A DNA stretch of 64,000 nt, from positions 930,001 to 994,000 of the forward strand of contig CAVVEC010000016.1 of NCBI GenBank assembly GCA_963747105.1, given 5' to 3'. Under the pieces are notes generated by a model. The model did no database searches, had not been told where the DNA came from, and saw nothing but the letters and a program-made list of their open reading frames with translations. How positions within the stretch are numbered: the stretch's first letter is position 1; each line of letters starts with the position of its first letter. Source of the DNA: CAVVEC01 sp963747105. Its GTDB lineage: Bacteria; Acidobacteriota; Terriglobia; Terriglobales; Acidobacteriaceae. Of the stretch, positions 1 to 8,742 are shown piece after piece. The position numbers and the translations under genes are program-made.

Positions 1-5
1 TGGCG

Positions 6-650
6 ATGTCCCCGGAGATATGCGTTGAGGTGTCCGCCGCCCTCCTCCTATCGAACCGCCGAAAGTTTGAAGCCGTGATCGTTGATTTCCAGCTGGGGGA
101 ACAAGCCAAGGCCCTCCTTGAGCAGATACGGCGCTCTTCCTCGAACCGAACCGCGGTAACGTTCACGATCAGCAACAGCGCTGCGGAGACGGCAATCGCC
201 TTTGCAGCAGGTTCGAGTTTTGTGCTGGAGAGGCCACTTTCTCCGGCTTCGGTCAGCCGTACGTTGAAGGCTGCGTATGGACTCATCGTGCGCGAGCGGC
301 GACGTTACTTCCGCTGTCCCATCGAGATTCCGGCCACAATTCGAAGACAAGACGCTCCGGAGGTTCACGGCCGGACGGTAAATATCAGCGAAGGTGGCAT
401 GGCCATGAGTACTAGTGTTCCGCTCATGCCCGGCGTCCAGGTAAAGGTCCAATTCACCCTTCCGGGTCAGCAATCTCAGCTTGCGGCAGACTCAACGATC
501 TGCTGGTGGGCCAGTGGTCATCTGGGACTACAATTCTCGCCTTTATCCTCGGAGGAAAGGTCGGAATTACAGGAATGGCTCTCGCGCCTGCTGGAACAGA
601 ATCTTCCGGAATCCGTGGCTGAGAAGTTTCGAAAAGCAGATCTCGGTTGA
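6..650 (+). CDS. PilZ domain protein (5' end probably outside window)
   Basis: A C-terminal PilZ domain is seen at about residues 98-200: the arginine-rich entry motif RRYFR near residue 100 and the NISEGG motif near residue 127 match the RxxxR and (D/N)xSxxG signature that binds cyclic di-GMP. The first 90 residues resemble the second half of a response-regulator receiver domain (a VIVDFQLG strand and a later FVLERPLSP stretch like the conserved Lys-Pro region). The reading frame is open to the window edge, so the real start probably lies upstream and this is a receiver-PilZ protein cut by the edge. The role, a c-di-GMP-responsive regulator, is inferred from the family. It ends about 130 bases before the benzoyl-CoA reductase operon on the same strand, but nothing links it to aromatic catabolism. 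Confidence 0.75.
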   Translation: MSPEICVEVSAALLLSNRRKFEAVIVDFQLGEQAKALLEQIRRSSSNRTAVTFTISNSAAETAIAFAAGSSFVLERPLSPASVSRTLKAAYGLIVRERRRYFRCPIEIPATIRRQDAPEVHGRTVNISEGGMAMSTSVPLMPGVQVKVQFTLPGQQSQLAADSTICWWASGHLGLQFSPLSSEERSELQEWLSRLLEQNLPESVAEKFRKADLG

Positions 651-692
651 GATCGATTCCGGAGTGTTTCTGGTTGCGGCTGCGCATGTTCT

Positions 693-708
693 CAGTCAGG
701 ACTGACTG
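693..708. promoter_or_regulatory. Perfect 7-bp inverted repeat upstream of bcrC
   Basis: CAGTCAG-GA-CTGACTG, with 7-base arms around two central bases, lies 43 bases after the PilZ stop and 75 bases before bcrC. No T-run follows, so it is a weak terminator candidate; an operator is equally possible. Confidence 0.35.
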
Positions 709-733
709 CCGCGCCCTTCCGTCACACAGATTG

Positions 734-747
734 GTGACCCCGGTCAC
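734..747. promoter_or_regulatory. CRP/FNR-type palindrome upstream of the bcr operon
   Basis: GTGA-CCCCGG-TCAC matches the GTGA-N6-TCAC half-site arrangement bound by CRP/FNR-family regulators, centred about 42 bases before the bcrC start codon. CRP/FNR-type regulators (AadR in Rhodopseudomonas) control benzoyl-CoA genes in other bacteria, so control of this operon is plausible but inferred. A similar site occurs at 10342 and 46176. Confidence 0.4.
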
Positions 748-782
748 AGCAGGGCTGTGAGCCAGCGGCTACCATTTCTGGC

Positions 783-1941
783 ATGCCTACGGTCGAACGA
801 ACGTTCGAACAATGCCAGGATCTGATCGCGGACCTCAGTTTCGAGCGCGTCCATCGCTGGAAAGACGAGCATCCGGGCGCGAAAGCCATCGGCTATTTCC
901 CGGTCTATGCCCCGCTGGAGATCATCCACGCGTGCGGCATGCTGCCGGTGGGGTTGAACGGCGCCGGCGACCGGCTGGACATCCAGTACGCCGACGCCCG
1001 CTTCGGATCGTTCATCTGCTCCATCGTCAAGACGACGCTGGAAATGGCCATGACCGACCACTCAAGCCGCTGGATGGAATGCTGTTCAGTCCACCATCTG
1101 CGACTCGGCACGCAATCTCTGCTTCGTGATGAAGCGCAACTTTCCCAGATTGTACGTGGACTTCCTTCACCTGCCGCACAACCCGGTTCCGCGGCCAGCG
1201 TCGATTTCCTGCCAGCGAATATGCGCCGGCTCGACCAGCAATTGGAGGAATCGGCGGAGGCAATACCGACGGACGAGGGCTTGCGCCGCGCCATCGCTCT
1301 GTATAACGAAAACCGGCAACTGATCCGGCAACTGTATGCCTTCCGCGCGCAGAAGCCTCATTTGCTGCGGACTTGGGAGTTTACGTGCTGGTTCGAGCGG
1401 GAAACTTCATGCCCGTGGAGGAGCATAACGTGCTTCTGGAAGAGTCGCTGGAAGCAACTCCCACAGCGGTCGGGCAAGCCGAGAGATTCGATCCGGGTGG
1501 TGGTAGAAGGTGCGTTCTGCGAACAGCCTCCCCTTGATCTCATCAAGCTGGTGGAAGAGGCCGGCTGCTACGTGGTCGATGACGACTTCGTCATCGGCCA
1601 GAGCTGGTTTGTAGAAGATGTCCCGGTGGATGGAGACCCGATTCATCGGGCTGGCGGAGAGCTACGTCAATCGCGCCGTGTATTCTTCGGTCCGCCACGA
1701 TTTCCGGCGCCCCGCGGCGAAGGCCTCGCAGAAAAGGTGAAAAGCTTACGGGCAGATGCGGTGCTTTTTTTGATCGCCAAGTTCTGCGAGCCCGGCCTAC
1801 TTCGACTACGTGCTTTTCAAGAGAAAGCTGGAGGAGCTCAGCGTCCCGCATCTCCTGCTGGAATTCGAGGAAAAGCAGTTCACATTCGATCGCGTACGCA
1901 CCGAAGTGGAGACCTTCGTGGAGTCGCTGGTCTTTGATTAG
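783..1941 (+). CDS. bcrC: Benzoyl-CoA reductase subunit C, interrupted by several frameshifts
   Basis: This is the first gene of a class I ATP-dependent benzoyl-CoA reductase, which reduces benzoyl-CoA to cyclohexa-1,5-diene-1-carbonyl-CoA in the cytoplasm. BcrB and BcrC form the 2-hydroxyacyl-CoA-dehydratase-like module that binds substrate and a [4Fe-4S] cluster. The N-terminus (EHPGAKAIGYFPVYAPLEI, then HACGMLPVG) and the ICDSARNLCF motif with its cysteines fit the family. Reading straight through needs frame changes near 1058, 1090, 1190, 1370, 1495, 1665, 1730 and 1795. The last part, read in the corrected frame, ends EVETFVESLVFD at the TAG of 1939-1941. The repaired length of about 386 residues matches known BcrC. 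No extra stops appear in the corrected frames, so the indels look like sequence errors, although a pseudogene cannot be excluded. Confidence 0.8.
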
Positions 1942-1985
1942 CCGGGCTTTGCCCGGTTGGCCCAACGCAAAGAGGATGGTGACGA

Positions 1986-3259
1986 ATGGGTGAAGTCAAA
2001 CATACCGAATACCGCGGCAGCATTCATCAGCGCCAAAAAGAACTGATGCTGAAGTGGTATGAGCGCTTGAATGAGGCTGCCGAGACCGGCACGCCGCCTA
2101 CCGCTTCGCTGATGATTTCAGGAAACTGCGTGGAGTTGCTGGAGGCATTCGGCGCTGTTCCCATCTATCCCGAAGTGAACGCGCTGCAATTGGCGATCCG
2201 TCATCAGTCGCTGGAACCGATCCTGGCGGCGGAAGAACTCGGCTACGCGCCCGACAACTGCGCCTACGTCAAGGCCGACATCGGCTGCTACATAAAGGGC
2301 ATCACGCCTACCGGGGGCAAGCTGCCCAAGCCCGACTCTGGTGCTGTGCAACTTCGTCGGCTGCAACACCTACGTCAAGTGGTTCGAGCACACAGCGGTG
2401 CTGACCGGCTCCAAGCTCTACGTGCTGGACGTTCCGTTCCTGCGCGCAGACGAACCCAGCCAGGCAGATATTGATTATGTCGTCCGCCAACTCAAGGAAC
2501 TCGTTACGCTGCTGGAGGAGCATCACCGGGCAGGAAGTTCGACTATGACCGCTTCGTCGAAGCGGTGCGCTGTTCGGCGCAAGTGGAGGATCTGTGGTCG
2601 CAAATCAAGCATCTGGCCCGCCGTTCTCCTTCTCCTTTTGACGCCTACTTCGATGCCATCACGTTGATGGGACCGCTGTACGTGTACCGAGGTACGCAAG
2701 CCGGCGTGGAGTTCTTTCGCAGCTGCGCTGGAAGAGATGCAGGAAAAGGTGGCGCGCGGCGAGGGAGTATATGACCAGGAGAAATTTCGCCTGGTGATCG
2801 AGGGGCCTCCGCCGTATCCCTATTTCCGTACTTTCCGCGACATGTTTGCCAAGTGGAAGGCATGCACAGTTGCCTCCACTTATTCAACCGTTGGCGGGCT
2901 GTGGGAGTTTGGCGCGCGCCACGATCCCGATCATCCCTTCGAGTCGGTGGCTCTGCACATGCTGGCACAGAACGTGACCAACCGGAATTACCTGCAACGC
3001 TACGAGCAGATCCGCCGTTACCTCGAGGAGTGGAATGCGGACGGCCTGATCATTCACTTCGTGAAGAGTTGCCGGCTGTTTTCGGCGGGACAGGGCGACA
3101 TGCGCGATTACGTGACGCAAGAAGCTGGGAATTCCGACGCTTTACATCGAGTCGGACTTGGAAGACCCGCGCTATTTCGCCGAGGCGCAGACCAGGAATC
3201 GGATCGATGCGTTTTTTGAGGCGCTGGAACATTCCAAGCTGACGGCAACGGCCGTTTGA
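1986..3259 (+). CDS. bcrB: Benzoyl-CoA reductase subunit B, frameshifted
   Basis: This is the partner of BcrC in the substrate-binding half of benzoyl-CoA reductase. The protein begins MGEVKHTEYRGSIHQRQKEL, and the family regions SGNCVELLEAFGAVPIYPE, then LCNFVGCNTYVKWFEH and GLIIHFVKSCRLFSAGQGD, are clear with the cluster-ligating cysteines in place. Frame changes are needed near 2338, 2523, 2718 (an extra T in a T-run) and 3118 (an extra A). The reconstructed reading ends at the TGA of 3257-3259 and gives about 424 residues, close to the known subunit length. It starts 44 bases after bcrC, and bcrA begins 37 bases after its end, as in the Thauera and Rhodopseudomonas order C-B-A-D. Confidence 0.82.
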
Positions 3260-3296
3260 AGCCGAGCCGAGCGCGCTCGAAGCGGGGAGCATATTC

Positions 3297-4138
3297 ATGA
3301 GAGTTGCCGCCGGAGTCGATGTCGGATCCACGCAGACCAAGGCTGTGGTCATGGCTGAAAACGGAGGCCGCACGCATTCTGGCCCGGGCGCTGGTGGACA
3401 CCGGAGCGAACGTCAGGAAAGCCGCCGAGAACGCGTTCCTGGCGGCCTGCCGCAATGCCGAGATTCCCGCGACCGAAGTCGGGGTTCGTGGTGGGCACGG
3501 GCTATGGGCGCTACAACATCTCATTCGGAAATGCGCAGATGACCGAGATCAGTTGCCATGCGCGGGGCGCGCACTTCGTTTGTCCGAGCACGCGGACAGT
3601 GATCGACATGGGAGGCCAGGATGCCAAGGCCATCAGCGTGGGCAGCGATGGCCAGGTGCTCGACTTCGTGATGAACGACAAGTGCGCTGCCGGCACGGGA
3701 CGCTTTCTGGCCAATGCCGCCGACGTGATGGGAATCGGACTGGAGGAGGTCGGGCCGCTTTCGCTACGGGCGACCCGTGCCGTAAAAATCGCCACCGTGT
3801 GCACCGTGTTCGTCGAGTCCGACATTCTTTCTTACCTGGCGCAGGGGAAGAAGGCGGAAGACATCCTGGGCGGCGTGCACCTGGCGATTGCCAAGAGAAC
3901 GTTGTCGCTGGCGCGGCGCGTCCCAATCGAACCGGACATCACCATGACCGGGGGCGTAGCGCGCAATATCGGGATGGTGCGGGCGCTGGAGGAAGTCCTG
4001 GGATCGAAGATGCAGGTCAGTCCGGACGCGCACTTTATGGGAGCAATCGGCGCAGCGGTGTTCGCGCTGGAAAAGATGGACCAGAGTTTTGAATCCTCAA
4101 TGTGGAGGCCGGAACATGCGACTGGTAGCGGGCATTGA
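3297..4138 (+). CDS. bcrA: Benzoyl-CoA reductase subunit A (ATPase/activase half), frameshifted
   Basis: BcrA and BcrD form the ATP-hydrolysing electron-activating dimer, related to the 2-hydroxyglutaryl-CoA dehydratase activator of the BcrAD/BadFG ASKHA family. Visible are the N-terminal phosphate loop GVDVGSTQTKAVV, the VIDMGGQDAKAI motif, the MNDKCAAGTGRFL motif carrying a cluster-ligand cysteine, a second conserved cysteine in IATVCTVFVESD, and the adenosine loop TGGVARNIGM. Frame changes are needed near 3370 and 3485 (an extra G in a GGGG run). From 3455 onward the frame is intact. The final 23 bases overlap bcrD if the long frame is right; a slightly shorter end at 4092 in another frame cannot be excluded. 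Confidence 0.82.
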
Positions 4139-4947
4139 TTGCGGAAGTGGCTTCACCAAGGCGGTCGCTGGTGGCGCAGAACGGGTCTCCCAGCTCCTCC
4201 ATTTTAGGCAAGGGGCAGGGCAAAGAGCGGCATCAACATGGAAGAAGCCGCGCAAACCGCGCTACAGGCGGCCCTGAAGGACGCGAGACTCGCAGAGATC
4301 GCAGGTTGACTACGTGGCCACCACAGGGTTTGGCCGGTACGGCGTCGGGTTCCGGGACATTCAAGTCACGGAGATCACCAGCGGGGCGCGTGGCGCCCAC
4401 TATCTGTTTCCCAGTTCCCGCTGCGTGCTGGACATCGGTGGCCAGTCAACGCGAGCGATGACCGTGGGCGAATCGGGCAAGGTGCGCGACCTTCAAGACC
4501 AACGACAAGTGCGCTGCAGGTTCTGGGATGTTCATTGTGCGCGCGGCGAAGTATCTGGAGATTTCGATTGAAGATGTCGGGACGTTGTCGCTGCAGGCCA
4601 CCAATCCACAGCCCATCAGCAGCGTGTGTGCGGTGCTGGCAGAAAGTGAAATCATCAATCACGTGAGCGCAGGTGTCAGCGTCGAGAACATCCTGCGTGG
4701 GATTCACGATTCGCTGGCGGAGCGCGCTGTGGGTATGCTCAAGCGGGTAGGCATACAAGGCGAAGTTACCCTCATCGGGGGTGTCGCCCTGCAAGCCGGG
4801 ATTGTGAAAGCCTTGCAAGAGAAGCTGGGCGCCAAAGTGAATGTCCCACCTGATTGCGACTACGTGTGCGCCCTGGGAGCAGCCCTGCTGGGACACAAGC
4901 GGCTCGCTGCGAGAGAAAGTTTCGCTGGCGTGCAGCAGGTTTCATGA
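4116..4947 (+). CDS. bcrD: Benzoyl-CoA reductase subunit D (ATPase/activase half), frameshifted
   Basis: This is the second subunit of the ATP-driven activator. It starts MRLVAGIDCGSGFTKAVV after a GGAGG site seven bases upstream. VATTGFGRYGVGFRDIQVTE, then GARGAHYLFPSSRCVLDIGG, the NDKCAAGSGMFIVRAAKYL cluster motif, ISSVCAVLAESE and TLIGGVALQAGIVKAL are all present. Frame changes are needed near 4160, 4225, 4300 and 4490; the second half from 4528 is uninterrupted to the TGA at 4945. The repaired length is about 277 residues, as expected for BcrD/BadG. The spacing to had is only six bases, so they are probably co-transcribed. Confidence 0.82.
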
Positions 4948-4953
4948 GGCTTT

Positions 4954-6079
4954 ATGTCTTCTGCAACTGATACGACTGTTACTCAAACCGACGAGAGATC
5001 CTCCGGCGTGATCCACGGAGCCTACGGATATCGTCTGACGGCCTTTGGTCAGCGTTTGGAACGGCAGGAACTTTCCGCGCTGAGGCCGGGGCCAGATCAG
5101 GTCGTGGTAAAAGTGGCGGGATGCGGCGTCTGTCACACCGACATCGGCTATGCATTCGATGGCGTACCTACGCGGCATCCTCTTCCGTTGGTGCTCGGAC
5201 ACGAAATCGCCGGTCGGGTGGTCGCGGCGGGGGATCGTGTCGTCCAGTGGCTGGGGCGGACCGTGATCGTTCCCGCGGTGATTCCGTGTGGCGAGTGCGC
5301 GGCCTGCAAGGCGGGACGCGCCACCATCTGCCGCAAGCAGTTTATGCCCGGCAATGACGGCGATGGCGGCTTTGCCACACATGTGGTGGTTCCCGGCCAC
5401 GGGCTTTGCCCCGTGCCGGACAAACTGCCAGATGGGATTACGTTGGCCGCGCTCTCGGTTGTTGCGGATGCGGTGACAACTCCGTTTGAGGCCATCCGCC
5501 GGGCAGAGCTTAGCTCCAATGATATTGCCGTATTCACTGGTGTGGGCGGCGTCGGAGGATTTGGAGTACAGATCGCAGCGGCGTTTGGAGCGGCGGTGGT
5601 GGCCATAGACATTGATCGCGAGCGGCTTGATCTGGCGGCGCGGCATGGAGCTTCTCTTACGCTTGATGCCAGTCAAATGAGCGAGAAGGACCTGAAATCG
5701 GCGGTTCGATCATTCGTTAAACAGAGTGGGCGGAGCGGAATCGGGCTCAAGGTTTTCGAAACCAGCGGAACTACGGCGGGACAGAGCAACCGCGTTCGGG
5801 CTGCTCGATCACGGAGGCTATCTGGCAGTGGTTGGCTATTCGCCCAGGCCAGTGGAGATCCGGCTTTCCAACCTGATGGCATTCGATGCAATCGCACGGG
5901 GCAACTGGGGATGCCCGCCAGAACATTATCCGGCGGCGCTGGCTCTGGTGTTGGAAGGCAAGGTCGCTCTGGAACCTTATGTTGAAGAGCACTCGCTCGA
6001 CGAAGCCCCAGAGGTACTGGAAGCGGTGCACCAGCGCGCGATCCGTCGCCGAGCCATCCTGGTGCCGCTGCGCAGTTGA
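4954..6079 (+). CDS. had: 6-hydroxycyclohex-1-ene-1-carbonyl-CoA dehydrogenase
   Basis: This NAD-dependent medium-chain dehydrogenase of the zinc alcohol dehydrogenase family oxidises the hydrated product of benzoyl-CoA reduction to the 6-oxo compound. The catalytic-zinc motif CGVCHTD, the GHE motif, the structural-zinc stretch CGECAACKAGRATIC and the cofactor loop GVGGVGGFG are all present. Substrate specificity is assigned from its position between bcrD and oah, the order of the Thauera-type pathway. One extra base near 5785 breaks the frame. The continuation, LLDHGGYLAVVGYSPRPVE to the stop at 6079, completes a protein of about 374 residues. It starts six bases after bcrD and ends seven bases before oah. 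Confidence 0.85.
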
Positions 6080-6086
6080 GGAGAGT

Positions 6087-7201
6087 ATGAAGAACCACAA
6101 TCTGGTCGAGGACTTCAATCCGCAAGAAATCATCGTGGAGCACCGTCCGGTCCGGGATCAGGCGGGCCAGCCCGTCGAGGAACTGCACAATGTTTGGATC
6201 ACGCTGAACAATCCCGACGAATTGAACGCCTACACAACTACGATGATCAAGGAAATCATCCTGGCTCTGCGCGAGGCCAGCAATGACCGCGCGGCAGTGA
6301 CGGTCGTTCTGACCGGCGCAGGCACCCGCGCGTTCTGCGCTGGGGGCAACACACGGGAGTATGCGGAGGTTTATGCCGGCGCCCCGGAGAATACCGGCAA
6401 TACATGCGCCTATTCAACGACATGGTCACCGCCGTTCTGCAATGCGACAAGCCCGTGGTTTGCCGAGTCAACGGCATGCGCGTAGGTGGCGGCCAGGAAA
6501 TCGGGATGGCGTGCGATTTTTCGATCGCCAGCGATCTTGCCGTCTTTAGCCAAGCCGGTCCCAAACACGGCTCCGTGCCGGACGGTGGCAGCACGGATTT
6601 TCTTCCTCTCTTCGTGGGTATTGAACGCGCGATGTACAGCGGCACACTTTGTCAGCCCTGGAGCGCACACCGCTTTTATTGGCTGGGCGGACTCACCGAA
6701 ATCGTTCCGGTTCTCAAATTGGATGGGAAGTGGATTCCGAATCCGCTGGTTGTCACCGATCGTCTGCTTGACGAATACGGGAGAGTCGTACTGGGCGAAT
6801 GGAAGGCTGGTGCGTTACAGCAGGAGGGAAAAGCCCTGATCGCGAAGGCCGCGACCGACCTCACTCTTCTCGACGAAGCGGTGGAGAAGCTGTGTACGCG
6901 AATTCTCTACACCATGCCCGATTGCCTGACCAAAACTCTCGAGAGTCTGCGCAAGCACAAACTGGAACACTGGGACCGGAATCGCGAAGTCAACCGTGCC
7001 TGGCTGGCGTTGAACATGATGACCGAAGCCAACGCCGGCTTCCGCGCCTTCCATTACGGCACGAAGAACGAGCGCGAGGCAAACTTCGTGCTGCTGCGGC
7101 GGCGTCTGGCGGAAGGTGCGAGGTGGGATGAAGACCTGATCCGCGAAATCGCTCCCTGGGTGCCCGAGAAGACGGATCAGGAAATGAAGGTAGGGAAGTG
7201 A
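6087..7201 (+). CDS. oah: 6-oxocyclohex-1-ene-1-carbonyl-CoA hydrolase
   Basis: This crotonase-family ring-opening enzyme adds water to the 6-oxo compound and cleaves the ring to 3-hydroxypimelyl-CoA. The crotonase oxyanion-hole regions are seen as TGAGTRAFCAGGNTREYAE and CRVNGMRVGGGQEIGMACD. The long tail with GLTEIVPVLKLDGKWIPNPL distinguishes Oah from ordinary enoyl-CoA hydratases. One frame change near 6390 joins the first 100 residues to the intact remainder. The total of about 371 residues is normal for Oah. A GAGGAGAG ribosome site precedes the ATG at 6087, and the SDR gene begins four bases after the stop. Confidence 0.87.
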
Positions 7202-7204
7202 CGC

Positions 7205-7941
7205 ATGAGCGGAGACCAGCCTTGGACTCGTTCACGACGGCCATGTCGCACTGGTGACGGGCGGGTCCGGCGGGATCGGGACGGCGATCATCCAAGCCCT
7301 TCGCGGTGCCGGCGCACACGCCATATCCCTGGATGTTTCCCCGCCTCCGAGCAAGGATACACGCTGGGTCAAGTGCGACCTGTGCAACGACGCATCGGTC
7401 GCTGCGGCAATTGGCGAAGTCACACGGGACACCAGCGCATTGACTTTGTGATTCACGCTGCGCGGAGTTTCACGCGAGGGTGTAGTCTGGAAGCTAGCGG
7501 TGGAGGATTGGGATCTGATTCACACCGTGAATCTGCGCGGAGCTTTCCTGGTGCTGCGCCACAGCATTCCCGGTCATGCGGCAAAAGGGCGGGCGCGTCG
7601 TGCTGATCGGTTCGATCAACGGATCGCGCGGGAAATTTGGCACATCGGCATACGCGGCTAGCAAGGCCGGTCTTCTGGGGCTGGCAAAAAGCGTGGCGCG
7701 CGAGACCGGCCGCTTCGGAGTGCTGGTAAACGTGGTCGAGCCAGGCTGGGTTCGCACTCCGCTCACGGATGCTTTGCCGGACAAGGCCCGGGAGGCTGCT
7801 GTCGCCGAGAGTCCACTGGGAGAATTGCTGGAGCCCGCCGACATTGCCGCTGCAGTGCTCTTTCTGTGCGGGCCAGGAGCGAGTCGCATCACGGGGCAGA
7901 TACTGCGGGTGGATGGCGGACAGTATCTCGGGGCCTATTGA
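7205..7941 (+). CDS. Short-chain dehydrogenase/reductase, frameshifted
   Basis: This is a classical SDR: the cofactor motif VTGGSGGIGTAIIQAL near the N-terminus, an NLRGAFLVLRHS stretch, a catalytic serine in VVLIGSINGS and the YAASKAG (YxxxK) motif, ending VDGGQYLGAY. The N-terminal third needs frame changes near 7232, 7425, 7470 and 7570; from 7576 on it is intact. The repaired length of about 245 residues is normal. As the last enzyme of the operon it could be the dehydrogenase oxidising 3-hydroxypimelyl-CoA to 3-oxopimelyl-CoA, but this is inferred only from position. A general 3-oxoacyl reductase is also possible. Confidence 0.75.
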
Positions 7942-7970
7942 AATGTTCCCGCCAGCCGGAGGATAGAGAT

Positions 7971-8708
7971 ATGCCAGAGAAAACAAAGATCTCAGATCAA
8001 AGATGTACCCGATGCGGCCGGGTCGCCGCCGAAGCGGACAAGTTCTGCGCCGAGTGCGGGCTCTTCCTGCGCGACGCCCACATTGACCAGCGCCTATTGC
8101 TGGCGCTCGTCCACGAACGCGAGGGGCGCAGCGAGGAAGCCCGTTACGAATTGCAGAGATTGCTGCAAGCCGAACCCAATCACGTGCTGGGGAACCATCT
8201 TTTGGGCACTTTCTATTTTCATCAAGGCACCTTGGATCTGGCGATCCAGCATTACGAGAAAGCTTTGCAGGCGGCGCCTTCGTTCGTGTTGGGTCACTAC
8301 GATCTCGGCGTAGCCTGGTACCACCGGGGTAACATGCTGGAGGCTGCACGCGCGTTTCAACGCTGTCTGGAAATCAATCCGGATTACAAGGCCGCGCACT
8401 ACCGTCTGGCGCTTTCCCTGTTTCACTCCGGCCTGTTGGAAGAGGCGCGGGAGCACTTCGAACAGTCTCTGGTTCTTACCCCTGAATACCTCATGGCGCA
8501 CTACCACCTGGGTGTGATCTACGAACGGCGGGGCGACAAAGAAGCCGCCGCCCGTGAATTCGAGCGCAGCTGCGAGGAGAGCATTGGAGAGGTCAGCAGC
8601 TTGTATCACCTGGCGATGATCCGTCGTGCGCAAAACGATGAAGCTGGAGCCGATGAACTGCTGCGTCGCGCCCGCGAATTCGGTCAAGTGCAAAAAGCCG
8701 TCAGCTAG
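7971..8708 (+). CDS. Zinc-ribbon and tetratricopeptide-repeat protein
   Basis: The 245-residue protein starts after a GGAGGATAGAGAT ribosome site. Residues 12-30 form a double CxxC zinc ribbon (CTRCG and CAECG), followed by about five TPR units, each with the alternating small/aromatic pattern, such as ALQAAPSFVLGHYDLGVAWY and CLEINPDYKAAHYRLAL. TPR proteins act as protein-protein scaffolds. No catalytic motif is visible and the partner is unknown. It is 29 bases after the SDR and 34 bases before the LeuA-like gene, so it is probably part of the same transcript. Confidence 0.75.
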   Translation: MPEKTKISDQRCTRCGRVAAEADKFCAECGLFLRDAHIDQRLLLALVHEREGRSEEARYELQRLLQAEPNHVLGNHLLGTFYFHQGTLDLAIQHYEKALQAAPSFVLGHYDLGVAWYHRGNMLEAARAFQRCLEINPDYKAAHYRLALSLFHSGLLEEAREHFEQSLVLTPEYLMAHYHLGVIYERRGDKEAAAREFERSCEESIGEVSSLYHLAMIRRAQNDEAGADELLRRAREFGQVQKAVS

Positions 8709-8742
8709 CTTCGCGGGAAGAGATGTTGCTCACGGAAAGGCT

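Noticed and set aside
7453..8349. 298-codon minus-strand frame across the SDR and TPR genes
   Set aside because: It spans two genes with clear plus-strand motifs and looks random in composition.
8626..8742. Upstream extension of the LeuA-like gene
   Set aside because: It would overlap the end of the TPR gene by 80 bases, and a ribosome site fits the ATG at 8743.
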